From Bacillus thuringiensis (lineage in GTDB: Bacteria > Bacillota > Bacilli > Bacillales > Bacillaceae_G), in the NCBI RefSeq assembly GCF_014932895.1, contig NZ_JACYOF010000008.1, positions 1-64,000 of the forward strand: a stretch of 64,000 nucleotides of DNA, in the 5' to 3' direction. This document shows positions 1 to 8,105 of this stretch, piece by piece (position 1 is the stretch's first letter; every line of letters starts with the position of its first letter). The position numbers and the translations under genes were made by a program. The notes under the pieces are model-generated. The model saw nothing but the letters and a program-made list of their open reading frames with translations, made no database searches and was not told the origin of the DNA.

Positions 1-20
1 GGATCAAACTCTCCAATAAA
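1..20 (-). rRNA. 16S ribosomal RNA, 5' end only
   Basis: Read on the minus strand, the first 20 bases give the conserved start of Bacillus 16S rRNA, including the GAGTTTGATCC primer-8F site. The gene runs leftward out of the window, so only its 5' end is present. The upstream leader at 21-240 and its promoter belong to this rRNA operon. Confidence 0.93.
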
Positions 21-73
21 GTTAGTTTGTCTAGCATCTAAAATAAAAATTGACGTTTCACGTTGTTTGTTTC

Positions 74-95
74 GTTCAGTTTTCAAAGAACTTGT
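74..95 (-). promoter_or_regulatory. rRNA leader boxA-like antitermination element
   Basis: The minus strand carries TTCTTTGAAAACTGAAC, the element that precedes 16S genes and recurs in Bacillus rRNA spacers. It resembles boxA, where Nus factors assemble to let polymerase pass through untranslated rRNA. It lies about 55 bases before the mature 16S end, as expected. A plus-strand reading frame over this leader (63-251) is not a gene. Confidence 0.75.
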
Positions 96-208
96 CCGCC
101 GCTTCAGAAGCGACTTCATCATATTAACATCTTCATTTTTCGATGTCAACAATGTTTTTTAATTTCTTTTTTATCGTTTTCTGCGTTTCCGCATCAGCGA
201 CGTTTATT

Positions 209-237
209 AATATACCATCATGGTTTTGAAATAACAA
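209..237 (-). promoter_or_regulatory. rRNA operon promoter
   Basis: On the minus strand TTGTTA (237-232) and TATATT (214-209) are separated by 17 bases, a sigma-A type promoter about 190 bases upstream of 16S. Bacillus rrn operons often have tandem promoters. A weaker second candidate further upstream (TTGCAT near 340) was not convincing. Apart from this and the next entry, the stretch 240-530 shows nothing I can name. Confidence 0.6.
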
Positions 238-530
238 GTGCTTTTTTATAAAAAAACAAAAAAAATTTCCTATTCCTACTTTCTTCTATAGTAATATCCC
301 TTCTGTTCCATATAACACAGTTATTTTAATTGTATGCAAATTACTATACGCTATTATCAACCGAACGACATTTCACAATAGCTCCCCTACTTTCAACTCA
401 CTTCTTCCTCACAAAAAATAAACAACATAGATTCTTTATAAGAACCACGATAAATACAATAAGGGTTTTAAATCAGCATTCTTCAAAATAATAACTTAAG
501 ATTATTGTTAGAATTTTTTTACATTTAATT

Positions 531-560
531 AATGGACATTTCCATTTTTTGTTATATAGT
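531..560 (+). promoter_or_regulatory. candidate promoter and operator of the RND permease gene
   Basis: TGGACA (533-538) and TATAGT (555-560) are separated by 16 bases and lie about 50 bases before the RND gene. The inverted repeat AATGGA-catt-TCCATT (531-546) covers the -35 element, the usual place for a repressor site. No regulator gene is adjacent, so the protein that would bind is unknown. Confidence 0.4.
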
Positions 561-607
561 AAGGGAGTGCCAAAAAACTATAAACAAACTAATGGAGGAA
601 TTATCTT

Positions 608-3600
608 ATGGATAGGTTAACAAAATTTTCATTAAAAAATCGAGCCGCTATTATTATCATGGTTTTTCTCATTTCCATACTCGGCGTTTATTCCGGTTCT
701 AAATTACCTATGGAATTTTTACCAAGCATCGATAACCCCGCAATAACTGTTACAACATTATCTCAAGGGCTCGATGCTGAAACAATGACCAAGAACGTAA
801 CTGATCCTCTCGAAAAACAATTTCGTAATTTAGAACATATTGATGGCATCACTTCTTCCACAAATGAAGGATTATCACGTATCGACATCGCATATACATC
901 CAAGGCAAATATGAAAGACGCGGCGCGCGAAGTTGAAAAAGCCATTAATACAGTTAAATTACCTAAAGATGTAACTAAGCCTGTAGTTAGCCAATTAAAC
1001 ACTTCTATGATCCCACTTGCTCAAATTACCATCCAGAAGCAAAACGGATTTTCAAAAGCTGACGAAAAACAAATCGAGGAAGAAATCGTACCACAACTCG
1101 AAAGTATTGATGGTGTTGCCAATGTCATGTATTTCGGAAAGTCAACTTCCGAATTATCCATCTTACTTGATTCTAACCAACTAAAAGATAAAAACGTAAC
1201 ATCAGAGCAAGTATTAAAAGTTTTACAAGGAAAAGAAACTTCCACTCCCGCTGGAGCAATTACGGTTAATAAGGAAGAATACAACCTTCGTGTCATCGGG
1301 GATATAAAAAATGTAAATGACATTAAAAATATCGCCGTTACACCTCAAGTAAAATTACAAGATGTCGCACAAGTTGAACTAAAACAACATTACGATACAA
1401 TCTCGCACATAAACGGTGAAGAAGGAACAGGATTAGTCATCATGAAAGAGCCGAGTAAAAATGCGGTTGCAATTGGAAAAGAGATTGATAAAAAGATTAA
1501 AAATATAAGCAAGCAATATAAAGATCAGTTTTCTATTAAACTTCTAGCTTCAACTCATGAACAAGTTGAAAATGCTGTTACTAGCATGGGAAAAGAAGTA
1601 ATCCTTGGGGCAATTGCTGCGACTCTAATTATCTTAATCTTTTTACGCAGTTTCCGAACAACACTCATAGCTGTCGTCAGTATTCCATTATCTATTTTAT
1701 TAACACTGTTTTTACTCCACCAATCTAACATTACACTTAACATTCTAACCCTTGGTGGCTTAGCCGTTGCCGTGGGACGTCTCGTTGATGATAGTATCGT
1801 TGTAATCGAGAACATTTTCCGTCGTTTACAAAAAGAATCTTTCTCTAAAGATATTATTATCGATGCAACGAAAGAGGTTGCCGTCGCAATTACTTCTTCT
1901 ACTTTAACAACGGTCGCTGTTTTTTTACCTATCGGCCTCGTATCAGGAGTAATCGGAAAGTTAATGCTACCTATGGTATTAGCAGTTGTATATTCTATCC
2001 TTTCGTCTTTAATCGTCGCATTAACAGTTGTTCCACTTATGGCTTTTTTACTACTCAAAAAAACAAAGCATCGTAAGCCAAACTCTTCACCACGATATGT
2101 CGCTACATTAAAATGGGCTCTTTCCCATAAATTTATCATTCTACTTACTTCTTTTTTATTATTCGCAGGATCAATCGCCGCCTACATACTACTACCGAAA
2201 GCGAACATAAAGTCTGAAGATGATACAATGCTATCCGTTAACATGACATTCCCAACCGATTATGAGTCTGAAGCTAAAAAACAAAAAGCCTTTGATTTCG
2301 AAAAGAAACTACTCTCTAACTCTGATGTAACAGATGTTATTTTGCGAATGGGATCCAGCGCAGAAGATGCACAATGGGGACAGACAACTAAAAACAATCT
2401 TGCAACTATATTTGTAGTCTTTAAAAAAGGATCTGACATCGACCAATATATTAAAGAGTTAAAAAAAGAACATACAGCTTTCGAACCAGCTGAACTTGAT
2501 TATATAAAAACGAGTTACTCTGACTCTGGAGGCGGAAACAACTTACAATTCAATGTAACAGCTACTAACGAAACGAATTTAAAAAAAGCCGCTAAGATCG
2601 TCGAAACAAAACTAAAAAGCATGGACTCTCTCTCAAAAATAAAAACAAATATAGAAGAATCTAAAAAAGAATGGCAAATTCATATCAATCAAACAAAAGC
2701 TGAGCAACTAGGTTTAACACCAGAATTAGCAGCACAACAAGTAGCATTCCTTATGAAGAAATCACCTATCGGGGAAATCTCAATTAATAATGAAAAAACA
2801 ACTATTATGATAGAGCATAAGAAGGAAGCCATTAACAAACAAGCAGATATTCTAAACACAAACATACTATCACCTATTAATGGACCAATTCCTTTAAAAG
2901 ACATTGCAACTATTTCAGAAAAACAACTTCAAACGGAAATCTTCCATAAAGACGGGAAAGAAACGATTCAAATTACTGCGGAAGCTTCAAATGAAGATTT
3001 AAGCAAAGTAAGCGCAGAAGTAAACAAAGCGATAGCCGAATTAGATTTACCTAACGGGGCAAAAGTAAATATCGCAGGTGCTACTGAATCTATGCAAGAT
3101 AACTTCACAGACTTATTTAAAATTATGGGGATTGCAATTGGGATTGTATATTTAATTATGGTTATCACATTCGGGCAAGCGCGTGCTCCTTTTGCAATTT
3201 TATTCTCCTTACCATTAGCTGCTGTTGGCGGTATTTTAGGATTAATTATTTCAAGAACACCAGTTGATGTAAATTCATTGATTGGCGCATTAATGTTAAT
3301 CGGGATTGTGGTTACAAATGCTATTGTATTAATAGAAAGAGTTCAACAAAATCGGAAAAACGGTATGGAAACAAGAGAAGCTTTACTAGAAGCTGGTTCC
3401 ACTCGATTACGCCCGATTATTATGACAGCCATAACAACAATCGTCGCTATGCTACCACTTCTCTTTGGGCAATCTCAAGCAGGAAGTATGGTATCAAAAA
3501 GTCTAGCCGTCGTTGTAATTGGTGGCTTAGCCGTTTCAACCGCCCTTACACTAGTCGTTGTTCCTGTTATGTATGAACTATTAGATAAAATCGGGAGAAA

Positions 3601-3652
3601 GAGACGCTCCCGCAGAAAAATAAGTACTTCTACAGAAACACCTGATATTTAA
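608..3652 (+). CDS. RND family efflux permease (SwrC/AcrB-like)
   Basis: This 1014-residue inner-membrane protein of the resistance-nodulation-division superfamily is predicted to export hydrophobic or amphiphilic compounds using the proton gradient. The layout is typical: one membrane helix near residues 11-30, a large extracytoplasmic domain, a helix bundle from about 330, a second large domain from about 530, and a final bundle from about 840. The VDDSIVVIEN motif near residues 394-403 holds the paired aspartates used for proton transfer. GGAGG sits 10 bases before the ATG. No adaptor gene or TetR regulator is adjacent. It resembles B. subtilis SwrC (YerP), which confers surfactin tolerance; the true substrate here is inference. 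Confidence 0.88.
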   Translation: MDRLTKFSLKNRAAIIIMVFLISILGVYSGSKLPMEFLPSIDNPAITVTTLSQGLDAETMTKNVTDPLEKQFRNLEHIDGITSSTNEGLSRIDIAYTSKANMKDAAREVEKAINTVKLPKDVTKPVVSQLNTSMIPLAQITIQKQNGFSKADEKQIEEEIVPQLESIDGVANVMYFGKSTSELSILLDSNQLKDKNVTSEQVLKVLQGKETSTPAGAITVNKEEYNLRVIGDIKNVNDIKNIAVTPQVKLQDVAQVELKQHYDTISHINGEEGTGLVIMKEPSKNAVAIGKEIDKKIKNISKQYKDQFSIKLLASTHEQVENAVTSMGKEVILGAIAATLIILIFLRSFRTTLIAVVSIPLSILLTLFLLHQSNITLNILTLGGLAVAVGRLVDDSIVVIENIFRRLQKESFSKDIIIDATKEVAVAITSSTLTTVAVFLPIGLVSGVIGKLMLPMVLAVVYSILSSLIVALTVVPLMAFLLLKKTKHRKPNSSPRYVATLKWALSHKFIILLTSFLLFAGSIAAYILLPKANIKSEDDTMLSVNMTFPTDYESEAKKQKAFDFEKKLLSNSDVTDVILRMGSSAEDAQWGQTTKNNLATIFVVFKKGSDIDQYIKELKKEHTAFEPAELDYIKTSYSDSGGGNNLQFNVTATNETNLKKAAKIVETKLKSMDSLSKIKTNIEESKKEWQIHINQTKAEQLGLTPELAAQQVAFLMKKSPIGEISINNEKTTIMIEHKKEAINKQADILNTNILSPINGPIPLKDIATISEKQLQTEIFHKDGKETIQITAEASNEDLSKVSAEVNKAIAELDLPNGAKVNIAGATESMQDNFTDLFKIMGIAIGIVYLIMVITFGQARAPFAILFSLPLAAVGGILGLIISRTPVDVNSLIGALMLIGIVVTNAIVLIERVQQNRKNGMETREALLEAGSTRLRPIIMTAITTIVAMLPLLFGQSQAGSMVSKSLAVVVIGGLAVSTALTLVVVPVMYELLDKIGRKRRSRRKISTSTETPDI

Positions 3653-3656
3653 ACCC

Positions 3657-3694
3657 AAAAGGCATTACCTTCAATTATGAAGATAATGCCTTTT
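3657..3694 (+). terminator. intrinsic terminator after the RND gene
   Basis: AAAAGGCATTA pairs with TAATGCCTTTT around an imperfect inner stem, starting four bases after the stop codon. Its A/T flanks would let it work in both directions. Confidence 0.75.
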
Positions 3695-3789
3695 AACCCT
3701 CTACCTACCGATATAATCCAGCACTTTTTTTCGCATACTCAATTAAAATTCAACAATCTTATAATGCATCCCTTCAATATTAAAACATA

Positions 3790-3826
3790 AAAAGAACCCC
3801 CTGCTTATAAACAGAGCGTTCTTCTT
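3790..3826 (-). terminator. intrinsic terminator of the pst operon
   Basis: On the minus strand a stem made of AAGAACG and the matching GTTCTT, with a U-rich tail, lies directly after the pstA stop. It closes the operon and shows that no pstB gene follows in this transcript. Confidence 0.65.
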
Positions 3827-3832
3827 TGTAAC

Positions 3833-4753
3833 CTATGCCGCTTTTATCTTCTTCGCCGTTTTACGACTTTTTTTCGTTCCTGTAAAACGCTTGTGTAATA
3901 CAGATGCTACAAAACGTGAAATGATATTGAATAGTAATACCATAATAATTAATACAGCTGCAGATTTTGTCGCAATTAACTTCGCATCTGGAATAATCCC
4001 TTCCGAATTTAACTTCCAAATGTGAACCGCTAACGTTTCAGCTGGTCTAAATGGGTTTAAAGGATGTGCAGGACTTGAGAAGTCCGCTGCTGAATTTAGA
4101 ATCGGAGATGTTAAACCAGCTGTGTAAATTAATGCCGCCGCTTCACCGAATATACGACCCGCCGCTAAAATAATCCCTGTAATAATTTGTGGTAGTGCAG
4201 ACGGAATAATAATACGGACGATCGTTTGCCACTTTGTTGCACCTAATCCAAGACTCGCCTCTTTTACATTATGAGGAACTTCTGAAATCGCATTTTCACA
4301 AACACGTGTTAAACCTGGTAAGTTTAAAATAGTTAAAGCAAGAGCACCACCCATTACTGTGTATCCCCAGCCTGTCATTGTAACGAACACTAACAAACCG
4401 AATAAACCAACAACAATAGAAGGTAACGACGCCATTGTCTCAATACACAAACGAACAAAACTTAAAAAACGCCCTTGTTTTGCATACTCCGCTAAATATA
4501 TTCCAGCACCTAACCCAAGAGGAATAGATATAATAAGCGTTATAACAAGCATATAGAAGGAATTGAATAACTGTGGACCAATTCCACCACCAGCTCTTGT
4601 ATTACTTGGTTCTCCAAACAAGAAATTAGGATCCCAAAAGCCCCATCCCTTTTGCAGAATTTCAAACACTAAGAACACTAGCAAAGCTACAACTAAAGCT
4701 GCAACTGCATAAAAGATACCCGTCCAAACTTTATTTACCGTTCTTGCATTCAT
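3833..4753 (-). CDS. pstA: phosphate ABC transporter permease PstA
   Basis: This is one of the two membrane subunits of the high-affinity phosphate importer; it forms the channel with PstC. The 306 residues show about six membrane helices and the binding-protein-dependent transport signature around GRIFGEAAALIYTAG near residue 205, where the ATPase docks. The C-terminus is basic (KKSRKTAKKIK). It starts three bases after pstC ends, so the two are probably co-translated. The expected next genes, pstB and phoU, are absent: a terminator follows and then the convergent RND gene. Confidence 0.93.
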   Translation of the reverse strand: MNARTVNKVWTGIFYAVAALVVALLVFLVFEILQKGWGFWDPNFLFGEPSNTRAGGGIGPQLFNSFYMLVITLIISIPLGLGAGIYLAEYAKQGRFLSFVRLCIETMASLPSIVVGLFGLLVFVTMTGWGYTVMGGALALTILNLPGLTRVCENAISEVPHNVKEASLGLGATKWQTIVRIIIPSALPQIITGIILAAGRIFGEAAALIYTAGLTSPILNSAADFSSPAHPLNPFRPAETLAVHIWKLNSEGIIPDAKLIATKSAAVLIIMVLLFNIISRFVASVLHKRFTGTKKSRKTAKKIKAA

Positions 4754-4755
4754 TA

Positions 4756-5646
4756 TTATCGCTCACCTCTTTGACCAATCGCTCGAATTACTAAAATAAA
4801 CAGGAATGAAATAACAAGTAAAATCATCGCTAATGTCCATAGCGCATTGTTCCAAGCTGTTCCGTTCAATGTATTCGTCATATCCATTGTCAGAATACCC
4901 GTTAACGTTGCTGTTGGACTATATATCCCTTCCGGTAATTTAATCGTGTTCCCGATTACCATTTGAACCGCTAACGCTTCACCAAAAGCACGCGCTAACC
5001 CTAAAACAATACCTGTTAAAATCCCTTGTTTTGCAGCAGGAACAATAACTCGGCTAATTGCTTGCCATTTCGTCGACCCTAGACCGTAAGAAGCTTCCAA
5101 GTAATCAAACGGAACAGAACGTATTGCATCAGAGGCGATACTAGCAATAGTAGGTAAAATCATAATACTTAGGACGATAATACCAGCAATTAAACTAAAG
5201 CCCACTCCCCCAAACGAATCACGTAATAAAGGAACTAAAATCGTAACCCCTAATAATCCGTATACAACTGAAGGAATACCAACTAATAATTCTAAAACAG
5301 GCTTTAACACTTTATTCCCAAACTTTGGCGAAATTAAATTCATGAATATAGCAAGAGCTATAGCAATTGGCGCACTAATAACAACCGCACCTAACGACAC
5401 AAGCGTCGAACCTACAATAAAGATTACAGCACCATACGTACCTTGATCAGCATTTGGATTCCACTTTGTCGAAGTTAACATCTCAGAAAATGAGATACCA
5501 CTTTGCGTGAAAGATTGAATTCCTTTGCCACAAATAAATGCAATAATAGCTAATGTAACAAAAACAATAAAGATACCACAAAATGTAACGAGTGTTCTTC
5601 CTATATATTCACTCTTTACGTAATTAATTTGTTTTTTCCCCTTCAT
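4756..5646 (-). CDS. pstC: phosphate ABC transporter permease PstC
   Basis: This membrane subunit pairs with PstA to form the phosphate channel. It has about 296 residues with six predicted helices, and the docking loop GLARAFGEALAVQMVIGN lies near residues 217-234. A GTG lies directly before the ATG at 5646; I chose the ATG, but the Shine-Dalgarno signal is weak for both (GGGG about 11 bases upstream). It lies between pstS and pstA, all transcribed leftward. Confidence 0.93.
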   Translation of the reverse strand: MKGKKQINYVKSEYIGRTLVTFCGIFIVFVTLAIIAFICGKGIQSFTQSGISFSEMLTSTKWNPNADQGTYGAVIFIVGSTLVSLGAVVISAPIAIALAIFMNLISPKFGNKVLKPVLELLVGIPSVVYGLLGVTILVPLLRDSFGGVGFSLIAGIIVLSIMILPTIASIASDAIRSVPFDYLEASYGLGSTKWQAISRVIVPAAKQGILTGIVLGLARAFGEALAVQMVIGNTIKLPEGIYSPTATLTGILTMDMTNTLNGTAWNNALWTLAMILLVISFLFILVIRAIGQRGER

Positions 5647-5716
5647 CACAGGACAGACCCCACTTCATAGATTGAAATGAACAGGACTGGCCTTGCAGCC
5701 AGCCCCATAAATTTAA

Positions 5717-6619
5717 TTACTTATTTAATTTAGACATCGGGATGTAACCCATATCTTCTACTTGCTTCTCGAAATCTTTACCTTTTACATAATCAATGTA
5801 AGCTTTTGTTGCTTCTTTCGCTTCGCCTTTTGTTACCATGTACTCGTAAGACCAGAATGGATATTTACCAGCAGAAATGTTTTCAACTTTCGGTTCAGCA
5901 CCATCAATTTTCACTGTTTGTAGTGCACCTTTTTTCTCGCCAACCATGTAAGACATCGCTAAGTAGCTGATTGAACCTGGAGTAGAATTGATTGCTTGCT
6001 CCACTGCACCGTTAGAATCTTGTGTCGTACCAGTTCCATCATTAATTTTCGCATCTTTCATAACCGTTTTTTCAAATGTAGCACGTGTACCAGAAGAAGC
6101 CGGACGATTAATTACGTTGATTTTTTCATCTTTTCCGCCTACTTCTTTCCAGTTCGTTACTTTTCCAGTGAAGATATCTTGTACTTGTTTTACTGTTAAG
6201 TTATCAACTTTTACATCTTTATTTACGACAAGTGCGAACGCAATACCCGCAACCTTGTTATCTACTAATTCTTTTGCTTTTTCAGCATCTTTTATTTTAT
6301 CTGCAGCCGGAACATCAGAGTTACCAATTTGTACTGCACCAGAAGCCACTTGGTTAATCCCAGTTCCACTACCGCCACCTTGAACTTGAATAGAAACTTT
6401 TGAATTTTTCTCCATGAATTTCTTTCCAGCTTCCTCCGCAAGAGGTTGAAGAGCTGTAGAACCAGCTGCTGCAATCGTACCTGATAGTTCTTGTTTTGCA
6501 TTATCGCTTCCTTTAGCACTATCTTTACTAGCTGTATCTTCTGCTTTCCCACACCCAACTAATGCTCCTGCTACTACTAAAGCTGCTAAAGAAAATTTAA
6601 TACCTTTTTTCATAACCAT
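5717..6619 (-). CDS. pstS: phosphate-binding lipoprotein PstS
   Basis: This surface-tethered receptor captures phosphate and delivers it to PstC/PstA. A signal peptide ends in the lipobox LVGC, which makes Cys23 the lipidated residue with the start used here. The phosphate-pocket features AAGSTALQP and the GGGSGTG loop, and RPASSGTRATFE further on, are typical of PstS. The start at 6619 (ATGGTTATG) is preferred because GGGGG lies 8 bases upstream; earlier in-frame starts have no such signal. It is first in the operon, and candidate Pho boxes lie upstream. Confidence 0.92.
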   Translation of the reverse strand: MVMKKGIKFSLAALVVAGALVGCGKAEDTASKDSAKGSDNAKQELSGTIAAAGSTALQPLAEEAGKKFMEKNSKVSIQVQGGGSGTGINQVASGAVQIGNSDVPAADKIKDAEKAKELVDNKVAGIAFALVVNKDVKVDNLTVKQVQDIFTGKVTNWKEVGGKDEKINVINRPASSGTRATFEKTVMKDAKINDGTGTTQDSNGAVEQAINSTPGSISYLAMSYMVGEKKGALQTVKIDGAEPKVENISAGKYPFWSYEYMVTKGEAKEATKAYIDYVKGKDFEKQVEDMGYIPMSKLNK

Positions 6620-6816
6620 GTCTTGTACCCCCATTTGGATTATCACTTTTCGAATTCATCTTCTTTCGAACACAAATTCATTGTAGGACAACAATATTAT
6701 GTGAGTGTTAAGCAAATTTTAATTTTAAGTAAATGATGATAATAACCTCTAAAAGCTAGGAATCCCAACATTTATAGTTAAAGAATCCAACAAAATCCAC
6801 ACTAATTGAGCTGTAA

Positions 6817-6853
6817 TGTAAATTTATTCTTAACAATGTAAATTCAATGTAAA
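6817..6853 (-). promoter_or_regulatory. candidate PhoP (Pho box) cluster upstream of pstS
   Basis: Read on the minus strand there are TTTACA repeats at 6853-6848, 6842-6837 and 6822-6817. The first two are exactly 11 bases apart, the spacing of PhoP boxes in Bacillus pst promoters. The third is offset by 20 bases, with a degraded TTAAGA between. This agrees with phosphate-starvation control of pstSCA. I could not place a convincing -10 element at the right distance. The rest of 6620-7026 shows nothing else I can name. Confidence 0.45.
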
Positions 6854-7026
6854 TGTTTTTCTTTCTTTTCCCCTTTTAGTTAAAAGTATATTTACAATTC
6901 CCCTATATTTTTTAATTTTTACACTCTTGCCTTATTTACATTAAGAAGAATTTCAGTAATATTTTTCGGTACAACCAAATAAATTGGAACAATTCTAAAA
7001 ATAAATGAATATTTTTAAAGTACTAA

Positions 7027-7090
7027 TTGACAGTATCATCCAATGTAGTCTACTATATTACTAACAAAAAGTTTACCTAAGGAAACTTTT
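7027..7090 (+). promoter_or_regulatory. feo promoter with a metal-regulator-like palindrome
   Basis: TTGACA (7027-7032) and TACTAT (7051-7056) are 18 bases apart. Just downstream of the expected start site is a palindrome at 7067-7090 with arms AAAAGTTT and AAACTTTT around ACCTAAGG. Its core, TTTACCTAAGGAAAC, is close to the MntR/DtxR-family operator TTTGCCTTAAGGAAAC as I remember it from B. subtilis. A repressor bound there would block early elongation. Which metal or regulator acts is inference. Confidence 0.5.
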
Positions 7091-7128
7091 TAAACTTAAA
7101 CTAAAAATATAGAGATGAGGTAACTTTT

Positions 7129-7386
7129 ATGGTGTCGGCTAATAATAAACCCCTTTCCGAATTTAGAACAGGGGAATTTGTACAAATTGAGAAGATACAA
7201 TTAGAAGGAACTATGAAACGGCGTTTATTAGATTTAGGATTTATCCCTGGCGCAACGATTAAAGTATTACAACGCAGTCCACTTGGCGACCCTGTCGCTT
7301 ATCAAGTAAGCAACACAACTATTGCACTGCGTAAGGAAGAAAGTTCCCTTATTTTCGGGGTATTAATAGGAGATGATTTCAGATGA
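7129..7386 (+). CDS. feoA: ferrous iron transport accessory protein FeoA
   Basis: This 85-residue cytoplasmic protein has the SH3-like FeoA fold, seen in its LLDLGFIPGATIKVLQRSPLGDP stretch around residues 34-56. FeoA proteins assist the FeoB iron channel. GAGGT precedes the ATG. The stop overlaps the start of the FeoB GTPase gene by four bases (ATGA), so translation is coupled. It is the first gene of the operon behind the palindrome-bearing promoter. Confidence 0.92.
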   Translation: MVSANNKPLSEFRTGEFVQIEKIQLEGTMKRRLLDLGFIPGATIKVLQRSPLGDPVAYQVSNTTIALRKEESSLIFGVLIGDDFR

Positions 7387-8105
7387 GCAAACATCGCATT
7401 GCTTTAGCTGGCAACCCGAATACCGGGAAAAGCACATTATTCAACACTTTAACAGGCTTAAAACAACATACTGGAAATTGGACGGGAAAAACTGTTTTAA
7501 AAGCTGAAGGTGAATATGAGCATAACGGAAATATATATACAATAATCGATTTACCCGGAACTTACTCACTGTATTCAAATTCGGCAGATGAGGAAGTCGC
7601 ACGAGATTATATTATATTTGAAAAACCAGAAGTAACTGTGGTTGTTATAGACGCGACTGCAATGGAAAGAAATTTAAATTTAGCACTCCAAGTGATGGAA
7701 ATGACAAACGATGTAGTCCTTTGTATTAACTTAATTGATGAAGCAGAGAAAAAAGGAATCGTTATTGATGAAAAAAAATTAGCAAAATCACTTGGTGTAC
7801 CGGTAGTTAAAATTTCAGCCCGAAATCGAGTTGGTATCGGGCATTTACTAAGCGTCATTGCTAAAGTAGCAACTAGAAAACTCATTCCGACACCAATTAA
7901 GATTACTTATAGTGAAAAAATTGAACATATGATTCAAGAATTAGAACCACAAATTTATAAAGTGTTCGGCGATACGTATCCAGCACGTTGGATTGCACTA
8001 CGTATTTTAGATGGAGATAAAAATTTCTTAACTACACTTCAAAAACATCATAACGAACCACTTGTAAGGGAGGTCATAATAAATGGAATCTCACTCAGCC
8101 AGTAA
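7383..8105 (+). CDS. FeoB N-terminal GTPase, encoded as a separate gene
   Basis: This 240-residue protein matches only the cytosolic G domain of FeoB and the start of its helical regulatory domain. The G1 motif GNPNTGKS is at residues 10-17, the G3 motif DLPGTYS near 57-63 and the G4 motif NLID near 117-120. Full FeoB proteins of about 660 residues continue into a membrane channel. Here that part is a second gene beginning 23 bases before this stop, in another frame and with its own ribosome site. It presumably gates iron entry together with that partner. Confidence 0.85.
   Translation: MSKHRIALAGNPNTGKSTLFNTLTGLKQHTGNWTGKTVLKAEGEYEHNGNIYTIIDLPGTYSLYSNSADEEVARDYIIFEKPEVTVVVIDATAMERNLNLALQVMEMTNDVVLCINLIDEAEKKGIVIDEKKLAKSLGVPVVKISARNRVGIGHLLSVIAKVATRKLIPTPIKITYSEKIEHMIQELEPQIYKVFGDTYPARWIALRILDGDKNFLTTLQKHHNEPLVREVIINGISLSQ

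Noticed and set aside
63-251. 62-codon plus-strand frame at the left edge
   Set aside because: It lies over the rRNA leader and promoter of the leftward rRNA operon, which fully explain the sequence.
1555-2139. 194-codon minus-strand frame inside the RND gene
   Set aside because: It is a shadow of the efflux permease coding frame with no ribosome site or recognisable protein pattern.
6891-6940. Plus-strand TTTACA repeats near feoA as Pho boxes
   Set aside because: Their spacing (27 and 17 bases) does not fit the 11-base PhoP period, and feo is not expected to be phosphate controlled.
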